From Streptomyces sp. NBC_00523 (lineage in GTDB: Bacteria > Actinomycetota > Actinomycetes > Streptomycetales > Streptomycetaceae): a stretch of DNA of 64,000 nt. The DNA lies in NCBI RefSeq assembly GCF_036346615.1, contig NZ_CP107836.1, positions 5,332,001 to 5,396,000 on the forward strand, given 5' to 3'. The position numbers were made by a program, and so were the translations under genes. The notes below the pieces were generated by a model. The model did not search any database. It was given only the letters and a program-made list of their open reading frames with translations, and was not told the origin of the DNA. Shown here piece by piece: positions 16,358 to 25,143 of this stretch; the stretch's first letter is position 1, and the number at the start of each line of letters is the position of its first letter.

Positions 16358-16440
16358 TCGACCAACAACCTCTCGGCGTCGGCACCTACGCTGTGCCGGG
16401 TTTAGTTCAGGGCCGTACTACCTACTCGGGAGTTGGTCGA
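16358..16440 (-). promoter_or_regulatory. Inverted repeat in the cvnA2 leader, next to the GTG start
   Basis: TCGACCAAC at 16358-16366 is repeated as its exact complement at 16432-16440. In the minus-strand mRNA the second arm lies directly before the GTG start and just downstream of the GAGAGG ribosome site. If the transcript starts upstream of 16440, a long-range stem could cover the initiation region. It could equally be a pair of DNA operator half-sites. No promoter could be assigned. Confidence 0.4.
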
Positions 16441-16529
16441 ATTGCAGCACGGCTGACGGTCGCGTTCCAAACAGTCGGAATGGGCGATTCCGAGTGGCTC
16501 ACGCCTCACGTAAATCGGGCATAAAGAGC

Positions 16530-16553
16530 GAGCCCCGCCAAAAGGCGAGGCTC
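16530..16553. other. Short hairpin in the cvnD1-cvnA2 intergenic region
   Basis: A 10 bp stem with one mismatch (16530-16539 with 16544-16553) has loop AAAA. It lies in the 351-base gap between cvnD1 and cvnA2, downstream of the stronger terminator at 16629-16668. It may be a second terminator for the first conservon. The rest of the gap shows no gene. Confidence 0.45.
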
Positions 16554-16628
16554 ATGTGAGCGCAGCGACACCGCTCGTGCGCATCCGGTGTCGGTCGCGG
16601 GGTAATTCTCTTTCGAAACGTTATGAAT

Positions 16629-16668
16629 ACGGGGGCGGATCGTGTCAAAGGACACAGCCCGCCCCCGT
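16629..16668 (-). terminator. Terminator after cvnD1
   Basis: An outer 10 bp stem (16629-16638 with 16659-16668, ACGGGGGCGG and complement) and an inner 5 bp stem (16642-16646 with 16651-16655) form a long hairpin 40 bases past the cvnD1 stop on the minus strand. It suggests the two conservons are separate transcription units. Confidence 0.65.
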
Positions 16669-16708
16669 GTGACTACGGTAACTGCCGTATGCCACTTCCT
16701 ACTTGTGA

Positions 16709-17293
16709 CTACTTCAGCCTGGCCATCAGAGCGTGCTCGACCAGCGTGATCAGGCCGCTCTTCGCGTCCGCGCGGTGCCGCGCGTCCGTGGTGATGATCG
16801 GCGTGTCGGGCCCGATCTGAAGCGCCTCGCGCACCTCGTCCGGCGTGTACGGCTGGTGGCCGTCGAAGCCGTTGAGGGCGATGACGAACGGCAGCCCGCT
16901 GTTCTCGAAGTAGTCGACCGCCGGGAAGCAGTCCGCGAGACGGCGGGTGTCCACCAGCACGACGGCGCCGATCGCGCCGCGTACCAGGTCGTCCCACATG
17001 AACCAGAAGCGGTCCTGGCCCGGCGTACCGAAGAGGTACAGGATCAGGTCCTGGTCCAGGGTGATGCGGCCGAAGTCCATCGCCACCGTGGTGGTGGTCT
17101 TCCCGCCGGTGTGCGTGAGGTCGTCGATGCCCGCCGAGGCGGACGTCATCACGGCTTCGGTGCGCAGCGGATTGATCTCCGAGACGGCACCGACGAACGT
17201 GGTCTTGCCCACGCCGAACCCACCGGCCACGACGATCTTCGCCGAGGTGGTGGCCCGGGTCGCCGCACCGCCGTTAGAGCTTGCGAAGTCCAC
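16709..17293 (-). CDS. cvnD1: Conservon GTP-binding protein CvnD (first conservon)
   Basis: The 194-residue GTPase has P-loop GGFGVGKTT, FGTPGQDRF and NGFD, the same motifs as the other CvnD. Protein identity between the two is roughly 96 percent. The differences cluster at the N-terminus, plus single changes such as D to G before KTTTT, L to I in TPIIT and the terminal K. It overlaps cvnC1 by 20 bases. It should be membrane-associated with its conservon partners. A terminator hairpin follows. Confidence 0.9.
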   Translation of the reverse strand: MDFASSNGGAATRATTSAKIVVAGGFGVGKTTFVGAVSEINPLRTEAVMTSASAGIDDLTHTGGKTTTTVAMDFGRITLDQDLILYLFGTPGQDRFWFMWDDLVRGAIGAVVLVDTRRLADCFPAVDYFENSGLPFVIALNGFDGHQPYTPDEVREALQIGPDTPIITTDARHRADAKSGLITLVEHALMARLK

Positions 17294-17681
17294 TGAGCAC
17301 CCTTTCGAGCAGTGTCACATCCGGCGCGCCGCCGGCCTCTCCATTGCCCGGCTGGTGGATGGCCACCATGCCGGCTTCCGCCAGGTCCGCGACGAGAATC
17401 CGCGCCACGCCGAGGGGCATCGACAGCAGGGCCGAGACCTCGGCCACCGACTTGACCTCGCGGCACAGATGGCAGATCCGCTGATGCTCGGGAAGCAGGG
17501 TCCCCAGATGCGCGGGATCGGCCGTGGTGCTGACCAGTGCTTCTATCGCTAGCTGATAGCGCGGCCGGGTGCGTCCACCGGTCATGGCGTACGGACGGAC
17601 CAGGGGCTGGTCGCCCTCACCTTCGTACGACGCGTGACTGGACGCGCCGTACGGATCGGGTGAGGCGGGTGGCGGGGTCAT
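17274..17681 (-). CDS. cvnC1: Conservon DUF742 protein CvnC (first conservon)
   Basis: The 135-residue DUF742 protein has a GGAGG site five bases before the ATG. After a short Pro-rich start it has LVRPYAMTGGRTRPRY, EHQRICHLC and LPLGVARILVADLAEAG-type helices, ending LLERVLSGLRKL as in the other CvnC. Compared with the second conservon it lacks the long Gln-rich N-terminal extension. A 127-base gap separates it from cvnB1, and its end overlaps cvnD1 by 20 bases. Confidence 0.9.
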   Translation of the reverse strand: MTPPPASPDPYGASSHASYEGEGDQPLVRPYAMTGGRTRPRYQLAIEALVSTTADPAHLGTLLPEHQRICHLCREVKSVAEVSALLSMPLGVARILVADLAEAGMVAIHQPGNGEAGGAPDVTLLERVLSGLRKL

Positions 17682-17808
17682 GAATCCTCCGGGCGTGACA
17701 GCAGGGTGTCGGCTTGCCGTCTGAAGGGGCCGGTGGGGGGCTGTAAGCGGCCGGACGGTCGAGGGTTGGTTTTCTGGTTGATCGTCTGTGTCACTGGTTC
17801 ACGGCCGC

Positions 17809-18231
17809 CTAGTGGAGCAGGCTGCCCTGGAGCTCCGCACGGAGGTCCGGGGTCAGGACGGTGCCTGCCCGGTCCACCAGCAGAGCCATCTCGTAGCCGA
17901 CCAGACCGATGTCGGCGTCCGGGTGGGCCAGCACGGCCAGCGAGGAGCCGTCCGAGATGGACATGAGGAACAGGAAGCCCCGCTCCATCTCCACCACGGT
18001 CTGGCTGACGGCGCCGCCCTCGAAGATCCGGGAGGCGCCGGCCGTCAGGGAGGTCAGCCCGGAGGCGACGGCCGCCAGCTGGTCGGCGCGGTCGCGCGGG
18101 AAACCTTCGGACATCGCCAGCAGCAGCCCGTCCGCCGAAACCACCACCGTGTGCGACACCCCTGGGGTGTTGTCCACGAAGTTGGTGATCAGCCAGTTCA
18201 GATTCTGTGCGGCCTGACTCATCGGGCTCAA
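17809..18231 (-). CDS. cvnB1: Conservon roadblock/LC7 protein CvnB (first conservon)
   Basis: The 140-residue roadblock/LC7 protein is almost identical to the other CvnB. The start is probably TTG 18231, directly after the cvnA1 stop and behind AGGAG, matching the GTG used by cvnB2. ATG at 18222 (MSQAAQ) is the alternative. The TTG codon may reduce output relative to cvnB2. It is expected to sit with CvnA and CvnD at the membrane. Confidence 0.9.
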   Translation of the reverse strand: MSPMSQAAQNLNWLITNFVDNTPGVSHTVVVSADGLLLAMSEGFPRDRADQLAAVASGLTSLTAGASRIFEGGAVSQTVVEMERGFLFLMSISDGSSLAVLAHPDADIGLVGYEMALLVDRAGTVLTPDLRAELQGSLLH

Positions 18232-21200
18232 CTAACGCTCCTGCTGGTGAGTGGGGCCGAGGGGGAAACTGCCCGTCTGACCGGTGCCCGCCTGGCGTCC
18301 CTGCTGGATGCCGCGGCGGAGGTTGGTCAGACGCCCGCGCACGTCATCGGGCGCTCGCGAGACCTGCGGACCGGACTGGTTGTTCTGCTGCTGGGCGGTA
18401 CCGGGCACCAGGTTGGCGCGCGGGACCCGGCGCGGCAGACCGGAGGTGGTGATCCCACCCGCCGCGGGCTTCTTGACCCGCTCGGCCTGCCGGACGATCT
18501 CATCGTTCGGCGACGCCCGCCAGGCGCTCTGCGCACCGCTGTCGCCGAGGGTCCGCTGCGGCGCGGGAGCCACGGGCTCCTGGGCCGGCTGCTGCGGAAA
18601 GTCCTCGGCCGGGGCGGCCGGAGGCTGCTGCGGGGCACCCGGCTGCGGACCGCGGAACCAGTTGGTCTCCAGCGTGTCGTACAGCGGGGTGCGGCCGTCG
18701 CCGGGCCCGGCCGGCGGCAGCGCCTCGGGCTGCTGCGGCTGCTGGGGCAGGACCGGGCGGTACGGGGCCTCGGGTGCCTGGCCGCCCATGGGCGGACGCG
18801 GCGCGCCGAAGTCCTGGCTGTTGTCGCGCTGCCGGGGGGCCGGCTGCTGCGGTCCGCCGAAGTCCGGGCGGGCGAACTGCGAGGTGCTCGTCACGTCCGG
18901 GTTCTGCGGGCCGTTGCCGTACGCGCCGTTGTGCTGGGGGCCGTTCGGCTGCGGCACGCCGCGCTGCGGCAGACCGGGCAGCGGTCCGTTGTGCTGCGGC
19001 GCCTGGGGGCCGTTGCCCTGCGGCAGGTTGTGCTGCGGCAGACCGGGCTGCCGGCCGTTCGGCGCGGGGGCCGAGAAGTCCGGCCGGGCGAACTCCGCCG
19101 TGGAGCCGGGCCCCTGGCGGTCGTCGGCCGGAAGGCGCGGCGCCTGCGGGAAGCGGCCCGTGGTCTCCGGGTCCTCGTGACCGCGCGGCGCGTCGAGCGG
19201 GGAGCGCCGGGGCGCGGACGGCTCGTCGGTGCCCCAGCTCGTCGTCTGCGGGCGCTGCGGGCCGGGGTAGCCGCCACCGGGCATGCCCTGGCCGGTGTTC
19301 GGGCCCGCGTTCGGGGCCGGGGAGCCACCGGGCAGCTCGGCGCGCGGACCGCCGACCGGCGGCAGCTGGCGCTCGCCCCGCCCCGGACCGCGCGGCGGCT
19401 CGAAGGCGTTCCGCCCGTCCTGACCGCCCTGGCCCGGCTGGTCGAACCGGGCCTGCTGCGGCTGCGGGGCCTGCGGGGCACCGGGGCCGTTCTGCTCGGG
19501 GCGCCGCTGGTCGAAGAGGCTGGGCCGGTTCGTGTCCGCACCGCCGTCGCCCTGACCGCGGGCGCCGAGCCGGGCACCGCCGAACGCGCCGGACAGGCCG
19601 CCGCCCTGACGGGGGCCGTCCTGGGCCGGGCGGCCCTGCGGGTTCTGGAACGCCGAGTCCTGCGCGCCGGGTCCGCCCTGCGGGTTCTGCGGGCGGTTGC
19701 CGTCGCGGGCGGGCAGCGCGGCCCGGGGACCGGCGCCGGCGCCGACCTGGCCGCGCTGGGGAGCGGGGCCCGCGGCGGGGCGTCCCGCCTGGGCGTCGTT
19801 GCCGCCGGAGAGCAGGCCGCCGGGGGACTGCTGACCGGGGCCCTGCTTCGGCGCGGGCTGCCGTCCGCCGTGCGCGACGTCCACCGGGAGCATGACCAGC
19901 GCGGTGGTGCCGCCGGAGTCCGAGGGGCGCAGCTGGATGCGGATGCCGTGACGCAGGGAGAGCCGGCCGACCACGAACAGGCCCATGCGGCGGGAGACCG
20001 AGACGTCCACGGTGGGCGGCGAGGCGAGCCGCTCGTTGATCGCGGCCAGGTCCTCCGGGGAGAGCCCGATGCCGGTGTCGTGGATCTCGACCAGCACCCG
20101 GCCGTCTGGCAGGGCGTGACCGGTGACCCGGACCTTCGTCTGCGGCGAGGAGAACGACGTGGCGTTCTCCAGCAGCTCGGCGAGCAGGTGCACGAGGTCG
20201 TTGACGACCCGGCCCGCGACCTCGGTGGCGGGCACCGCGGCCAGTTCGATGCGCTCGTACTGCTCCACCTCGGACGCGGCGGCGCGGAGCACGTCGACCA
20301 GCGGCACGGGGCGGGTCCACCGGCGGCCGGGCTCCTCACCGGCGAGGACGAGAAGGTTCTCGCCGTTCCGGCGCATACGGGTCGCGAGGTGGTCGAGCTT
20401 GAAGAGCGAGGACAGCTGGTCCGGGTCGGCCTCGCGCGACTCCAGCTCGGAGATGAGCGAGAGCTGGCGCTGGATGAGGCCCTGCGAACGGCGCGAGAGG
20501 TTGGTGAACATCGCGTTGACGTTGCCCCGGAGAAGGGCCTGCTCGGCGGCGAGACGGACCGCCTCGCGGTGCACGTCGTCGAAGGCCGCGGCCACCTTGC
20601 CGATCTCGTCACGGGAGTGCACACCGACGGACTCGACCGAGGTGTCGACGTCCTGCGGGTCGGACTCGGAGAGCTGCTTGACGAGCTCGGGCAGACGGTC
20701 CTGGGCGACGCGGGTCGCGGTGTCCTGGAGCCGGCGCAGCGAGCGGATCATGGACCGGGCCACGACGAAGGCGCCGACCAGCGAGACGCCGAGGACGAGC
20801 AGGATCAGCGCACCGGAGATGATCGCCTCGCGCTGGGACTCCTCGCGCAGCTCGCGCGCCTTGCCCTCCATGTCGCTGAGGAGGGTCTCCTCGATGCGCT
20901 TCATGGCGTTGATCTTGATGGTGTCCTGGTCGTACCAGTTCATGTACGAGCGGCGGGCCTTGGAGCCGCCCATGGCGAGCGGGTTCTCCAGCATCTTCTG
21001 CGCGTACGTGTCCGCGGCCTTGATGTCCGGGTTGCCCTCGTCCAGCGTCGCGGTCAGCTCGGAGGCGTTGTTGCCGGTGGAGGTGTAGATCGCCTCGAAC
21101 GACGTGCGGGCCGCCTGCTCCTTGCTCCGGGCGGCCAGACCGAACTGCTGGTCGTTGCGGTCGAGAGCGGGCTTCTTGTCGTCGCTGGTGGGCAGCGCGG

Positions 21201-22020
21201 CGGCGATGATCGCGCGCTGGATCGAGGCGTATTCCTTGGCGGAGGAGAACGCCGCCAGCGCACGGGTCCGCTTGATCATCTCGGGGCTGCTGGTCGCCTG
21301 GGCCATGTCCTGGGACAGGCTCAGCAGCGAGGTGATCAGCTGGCTGTAGGCGTCGACCGTCTGGAGGGCCGGACTGCCCTTCTCGTACGCGTGCTTGCGG
21401 GTGTCGCGGATGGAACTGAGCCGCGTGGCGATCTGCTGGATGCTGGTGTGGATGCTCTCCAGCGTGTCGTCACCGGTTGTGTCGCCGATCTCGCTGGTGC
21501 TCGCGAGGAACGCCAGCTGCGCCTTGTCGGTCTTCTGCCGGGGCGTGGTGATCTTGAAGTCGGTTTCCGGCACGTCGTTCGACAGCGGACCGGCCGTCTG
21601 GTCGCGCTCCTCCTGGAGCGCCTGCGCCAGCGAGGTCGCCTGCTTCGTCATCTCGGTCAGCAGCTGCATGTGCTCCAGCTGCTGGATGTCGTTCAGGGAG
21701 TCGTTGATGCGCAGACCACCCAGCGTGGTCGCGGCGACCACGGGGAGGGCGAGCAGGGACACCAGGCGCGTGCTGATGCGCCAGTTGCGGAGAGCTACCC
21801 GCGAGCCCGTGTTGACGGGGCCCCGGGGCTTGGGCGCGGCGGCCTGTTCGGGCTCGCCTCCGGCCGGAGCGGCGCCGGGGCGGCGGTCGCGGTCACCTTG
21901 GTCACCGGCCGCGGCCGATCCGGGGTTCTGGGCGTGCTGGGGCGAGGAACCGCGGTCGGTCCCGCCGCGCGGCTCCTGTTCCGCCGCAGCGCTGCCATCC
22001 CTCTTGAAACGTCCCTGCAC
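18232..22020 (-). CDS. cvnA1: Conservon sensor histidine kinase-like protein CvnA (first conservon)
   Basis: The 1262-residue protein starts at GTG 22020. A Gly/Glu/Ala-rich cytoplasmic head of about 80 residues precedes membrane helix 1 (VSLLALPVVAATTLGGLRI). A large extracellular nitrate/nitrite-sensing-like domain follows, then helix 2 (IISGALILLVLGVSLVGAFV), HAMP, LDHLATRMRRNGENLL, and HATPase_c (about 600-710) with LLAELLENATSF, HDTGIGLS and GLFVVGRLSLRHG. The tail of about 520 residues is Pro/Gln/Gly-rich and disordered. Compared with CvnA2, the ATPase core is very similar but the sensor domain and tail differ, so the two systems probably sense different signals. Confidence 0.92.
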   Translation of the reverse strand: MQGRFKRDGSAAAEQEPRGGTDRGSSPQHAQNPGSAAAGDQGDRDRRPGAAPAGGEPEQAAAPKPRGPVNTGSRVALRNWRISTRLVSLLALPVVAATTLGGLRINDSLNDIQQLEHMQLLTEMTKQATSLAQALQEERDQTAGPLSNDVPETDFKITTPRQKTDKAQLAFLASTSEIGDTTGDDTLESIHTSIQQIATRLSSIRDTRKHAYEKGSPALQTVDAYSQLITSLLSLSQDMAQATSSPEMIKRTRALAAFSSAKEYASIQRAIIAAALPTSDDKKPALDRNDQQFGLAARSKEQAARTSFEAIYTSTGNNASELTATLDEGNPDIKAADTYAQKMLENPLAMGGSKARRSYMNWYDQDTIKINAMKRIEETLLSDMEGKARELREESQREAIISGALILLVLGVSLVGAFVVARSMIRSLRRLQDTATRVAQDRLPELVKQLSESDPQDVDTSVESVGVHSRDEIGKVAAAFDDVHREAVRLAAEQALLRGNVNAMFTNLSRRSQGLIQRQLSLISELESREADPDQLSSLFKLDHLATRMRRNGENLLVLAGEEPGRRWTRPVPLVDVLRAAASEVEQYERIELAAVPATEVAGRVVNDLVHLLAELLENATSFSSPQTKVRVTGHALPDGRVLVEIHDTGIGLSPEDLAAINERLASPPTVDVSVSRRMGLFVVGRLSLRHGIRIQLRPSDSGGTTALVMLPVDVAHGGRQPAPKQGPGQQSPGGLLSGGNDAQAGRPAAGPAPQRGQVGAGAGPRAALPARDGNRPQNPQGGPGAQDSAFQNPQGRPAQDGPRQGGGLSGAFGGARLGARGQGDGGADTNRPSLFDQRRPEQNGPGAPQAPQPQQARFDQPGQGGQDGRNAFEPPRGPGRGERQLPPVGGPRAELPGGSPAPNAGPNTGQGMPGGGYPGPQRPQTTSWGTDEPSAPRRSPLDAPRGHEDPETTGRFPQAPRLPADDRQGPGSTAEFARPDFSAPAPNGRQPGLPQHNLPQGNGPQAPQHNGPLPGLPQRGVPQPNGPQHNGAYGNGPQNPDVTSTSQFARPDFGGPQQPAPRQRDNSQDFGAPRPPMGGQAPEAPYRPVLPQQPQQPEALPPAGPGDGRTPLYDTLETNWFRGPQPGAPQQPPAAPAEDFPQQPAQEPVAPAPQRTLGDSGAQSAWRASPNDEIVRQAERVKKPAAGGITTSGLPRRVPRANLVPGTAQQQNNQSGPQVSRAPDDVRGRLTNLRRGIQQGRQAGTGQTGSFPLGPTHQQER

Positions 22021-22607
22021 TAGCGTCGCAACCTCTGGACCAGGCGTTCCTCCGTCGTGAACGGAGAAAACGGTGTCGGCGTGTGTGGGGCGTTGTCCCG
22101 CCCCATGTGGTGGTCGTGAGTGACCGGCGCTCTTCCCCTTCCCGCCGCCACTCGGCGCTGCGTTGCGCCCCTGCGCGCCGGCTTGAAACCCGCGGCGGTG
22201 CGTGGAATTTCAGCACAGTGCTGGATCTCCAACAAGGGCCAGGTACCGGGCTGTGACCTGCGTGACACCGTGTGATGGGTGCGTAACAAGCGGTGGAGGT
22301 GGTTCGCGGACAATCCGGACCATTGGGGGTGAGTCCGAACGGACCGTGGGGTGTCCCAGTCGCCATGATCAGGAGCGGAATGGCTGGTTCAGGGGTGACA
22401 TGTCCGTTTCTGGGGTCCGGATCGCGTGTCCGTATTGACGCGATTGTCGCGGTGCTCGTGAGCAAACTCACACGAAGATCGCCGTCTTTTCCGGGCCACC
22501 GGGGGGAATTGAATGTTTAGCCTGACGCTTTACTGGGATGGCAGAACCGACAACCGGCGCCCCCTCTCGTACGGGCGGTGCCCCGACGACAGGGCCGTAC
22601 GGCAGAT
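22021..22607. other. Intergenic region upstream of cvnA1 and the small ORF
   Basis: About 590 bases carry no convincing gene. The region should hold the cvnA1 promoter. It contains the palindrome at 22203-22231 and a second short inverted repeat, GTGAG-CAAA-CTCAC (22458-22471). Short frames in both directions lack conserved features. Confidence 0.5.
22203..22231. promoter_or_regulatory. 29 bp palindrome upstream of cvnA1, candidate operator
   Basis: The core CAGCAC-A-GTGCTG (22211-22223) is a perfect palindrome, and the outer TGGA...TCCA arms extend the symmetry to 29 bases. It lies about 190 bases upstream of the cvnA1 start. Its size and symmetry suit a dimeric repressor or activator. The regulator is unknown. 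Confidence 0.4.
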
Positions 22608-22794
22608 GAACACGACGACGCTCCGCCACCTCGCCAACCCCCGCCGCACCACGCTGGCGCACCTCAAGGACGCCGAGGCGCTGCGGACGGCGGAACTCCC
22701 GGAGCACGCGGTCCAGCTGCCGACGCAGACCGCCAACCCCCGCCGCACGATCCTGATGACGGCCCCCGCCGCCGTCACCGCCGCCGCGGAGTAA
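22608..22794 (+). CDS. Small hypothetical protein with repeated ANPRRT motif
   Basis: The 61-residue product has an internal repeat: LANPRRTTL near the start and TANPRRTIL near the end, separated by a helix-like segment (LKDAEALRTAEL). I do not recognise a family. An in-frame ATG at 22513 preceded by GGGGGG would give 93 residues, but the extra segment shows no conservation signals. Its position between the conservon and the fumarylacetoacetase gene fits the small gene expected there by synteny (from memory). Function unknown. Confidence 0.45.
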
Positions 22795-22886
22795 TCCCGC
22801 ACGGAAGCGCCCCTCACCCGCGCTAGCCTGGAGTGTCAGTCTTTCTTTCCAGGCACCCAGCAAGCAGTGAGGGGCGACAGCAACCC

Positions 22887-23663
22887 GTGCGCATCGCCAG
22901 GTTCTCCATCGACGGCAATGTCGCCTTCGGCGCGGTCGAGGGCGACGGGCCCGACGGTCTCGTCCTCGACATCATCAAGGGCATCCCGTACTCCGAGTTC
23001 GAGCTCTCCGGGACCAAGGTCCCGCTGAACAAGGTGCGGCTGCTGCCGCCCGTGCTCCCCAACAAGGTCGTGGCCATCGGCCGCAACTACGCGGAGCACG
23101 CCGCCGAACTCGGCAACGAGGTCCCCGACGTCCCCGTCGCCTTCTTCAAGCCCACCACCTCGGTGATCGGCTCCGGCGACGCCATCGAGTACCCCTCCTT
23201 CTCCGACGAGGTCCACCACGAGGCCGAGCTGGCCGTGGTCATCGGCCGGATGTGCCGCGAAGTGCCGCGCGAGCGGGTCAAGGACGTCATCTTCGGCTAC
23301 ACCTGCGCCAACGACGTCACCGCCCGCGACGCCCAGAAGCGGGAGAAGCAGTGGGCCCGGGCCAAGGGCTTCGACACCTCCTGCCCGCTCGGCCCCTGGG
23401 TGGAGACCGACCTCGACCCCCGCGACCTCGCCATCCAGGCCACGGTCAACGGCGAGCAACGCCAGCTCGGCCGGACGAGCGACATGATCCGGTCCATCGA
23501 GGACCTGGTCGTCCACATCACCGAAGCCATGACGCTGCTTCCGGGCGATGTGATCCTCACCGGCACCCCCGCGGGGGTCGGACCCCTCCATGTCGGCGAC
23601 GAGGTCGCCGTCACCATCGAAGGCATCGGCACTCTCACCAACAAGGTGATCAAGCGTGGCTAA
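22887..23663 (+). CDS. Fumarylacetoacetate hydrolase family protein
   Basis: The 258-residue protein belongs to the FAH superfamily of metal-dependent C-C hydrolases and isomerases. It shows GRNYAEHAAE, the metal-binding acidic residues in the segment around EVHHEAELAVVIG, GYTCANDVTARD and the C-terminal LPGDVILTGTPAGVG. Start GTG 22887 begins the conserved MRIARF-type N-terminus; an upstream frame to 22833 adds unconserved residues. The substrate cannot be told from sequence. It overlaps gltX by 8 bases, an arrangement also known in mycobacteria. Confidence 0.88.
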   Translation: MRIARFSIDGNVAFGAVEGDGPDGLVLDIIKGIPYSEFELSGTKVPLNKVRLLPPVLPNKVVAIGRNYAEHAAELGNEVPDVPVAFFKPTTSVIGSGDAIEYPSFSDEVHHEAELAVVIGRMCREVPRERVKDVIFGYTCANDVTARDAQKREKQWARAKGFDTSCPLGPWVETDLDPRDLAIQATVNGEQRQLGRTSDMIRSIEDLVVHITEAMTLLPGDVILTGTPAGVGPLHVGDEVAVTIEGIGTLTNKVIKRG

Positions 23664-25128
23664 CGCACCTGTACGTGTACGTTTCTGTCCCTCCCCGACC
23701 GGCAACCCGCACGTCGGCCTGGTCCGGACGGCCCTCTTCAACTGGGCCTTCGCCCGGCACCACCAGGGCACCCTGGTCTTCCGCATCGAGGACACCGACG
23801 CGGCGCGCGACTCCGAGGAGTCGTACGAGCAGCTCCTCGAAGCGATGCGCTGGCTCGGCCTGGACTGGGACGAGGGCCCCGAGGTGGGCGGCCCGCACGC
23901 CCCGTACCGCCAGTCGCAGCGGATGGACCTCTACAAGGACGTCGCCGAGAAGCTCCTCGCCGGCGGCTACGCGTACCCCTGCTACTGCACCACGGAGGAG
24001 CTGGACACCCGCCGCGACGCCGCCCGCGCCGCCGGCCGCCCGTCCGGTTACGACGGCCACTGCCGCGAGCTGACCGACGAGCAGAAGGCCGCGTACGAGG
24101 CCGAGGGACGCGCGTCGATCGTCCGCTTCCGGATGCCCGACGAGGCGATCACCTTCACGGACCTGGTCCGCGGCGACATCACCGTCCAGCCGGAGAACGT
24201 CCCGGACTACGGCATCGTCCGCGCCAACGGCGCCCCGCTCTACACGCTGGTCAACCCGGTGGACGACGCGCTGATGGAGATCACCCACGTCCTGCGCGGC
24301 GAGGACCTGCTCTCCTCCACCCCGCGCCAGATCGCCCTGTACCGGGCGCTCATCGAGCTGGGCATCGCCAAGGACACCCCCGCCTTCGGGCACCTGCCGT
24401 ACGTGATGGGCGAGGGCAACAAGAAGCTCTCCAAGCGCGACCCGCAGGCTTCGCTCAACCTCTACCGCGAGCGCGGCTTCGTCCGCGAGGGGCTGCTCAA
24501 CTACCTCTCGCTGCTGGGCTGGTCGATCGCCGAGGACCGCGACATCTTCGACATCGACGAGATGGTCGCCGCCTTCGACATCAAGGACGTCAACGCCAAC
24601 CCGGCCCGGTTCGACCTCAAGAAGTGCGAGCACGTCAACGCGGAGCACATCCGCCGCCTCGACGTGAAGACCTTCACCGAGGCGTGCGGCCCGTGGCTCC
24701 AGGCGCCGTTCGCCCCCTGGGCCCCGGAGTCCTTCGACGCGGCGGTCTTCGCCGAGATCGCCCCGCACGCCCAGACCCGGGTCACGGTGCTCTCCGAGAT
24801 CACCGCCAACGTGGACTTCCTGTTCCTGGACGAGCCGGTGCGCGACGAGGCGTCCTGGACCAAGGCGATGAAGGAGGGCTCCGACGCCCTGCTCGTCACC
24901 GCCCGCGCCGAGCTCATCGCCGCCGACTGGAACGCGGAGGCCCTGAAGGCCGCCGTCCTCGCCGCCGGCGAGCAGCACGGCCTCAAGCTCGGCAAGGCCC
25001 AGGCCCCGGTCCGGGTGGCCGTCACCGGCCGCACGATCGGCCTCCCGCTCTTCGAGTCCCTGGAGATCCTGGGCCGCGACAAGACGATCGCCCGCATCGA
25101 CGCGGCCCTGGCCAGGCTGACCGCGTAA
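23656..25128 (+). CDS. gltX: Glutamyl-tRNA synthetase
   Basis: The 490-residue class I synthetase starts at GTG 23656 inside the end of the upstream gene. The HIGH-type signature is PSPTGNPHVG near residue 12, and the KMSKS loop is KKLSKRD. The C-terminal helical anticodon-binding domain is complete. Actinobacteria generally lack glutaminyl-tRNA synthetase, so this enzyme is expected to charge both tRNA-Glu and tRNA-Gln, with GatCAB amidation of the latter. The tRNA-Gln/tRNA-Glu cluster 900 bases downstream is consistent with that role. A strong terminator follows. Confidence 0.96.
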   Translation: MANAPVRVRFCPSPTGNPHVGLVRTALFNWAFARHHQGTLVFRIEDTDAARDSEESYEQLLEAMRWLGLDWDEGPEVGGPHAPYRQSQRMDLYKDVAEKLLAGGYAYPCYCTTEELDTRRDAARAAGRPSGYDGHCRELTDEQKAAYEAEGRASIVRFRMPDEAITFTDLVRGDITVQPENVPDYGIVRANGAPLYTLVNPVDDALMEITHVLRGEDLLSSTPRQIALYRALIELGIAKDTPAFGHLPYVMGEGNKKLSKRDPQASLNLYRERGFVREGLLNYLSLLGWSIAEDRDIFDIDEMVAAFDIKDVNANPARFDLKKCEHVNAEHIRRLDVKTFTEACGPWLQAPFAPWAPESFDAAVFAEIAPHAQTRVTVLSEITANVDFLFLDEPVRDEASWTKAMKEGSDALLVTARAELIAADWNAEALKAAVLAAGEQHGLKLGKAQAPVRVAVTGRTIGLPLFESLEILGRDKTIARIDAALARLTA

Positions 25129-25143
25129 CACCGCGTCCACGCA

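Noticed and set aside
13070..16405. Very long plus-strand open frame opposite cvnA2, and similar ones opposite cvnA1 and smc
   Set aside because: These are GC-bias shadows of minus- or plus-strand genes. Their translations are low-complexity Arg/Gly/Leu/Val strings with no domain, and the opposite strand has clear family motifs.
22202..22520. Short plus-strand frames in the cvnA1 upstream region
   Set aside because: They overlap each other, lack start signals and have skewed composition. The region is better explained as regulatory DNA.
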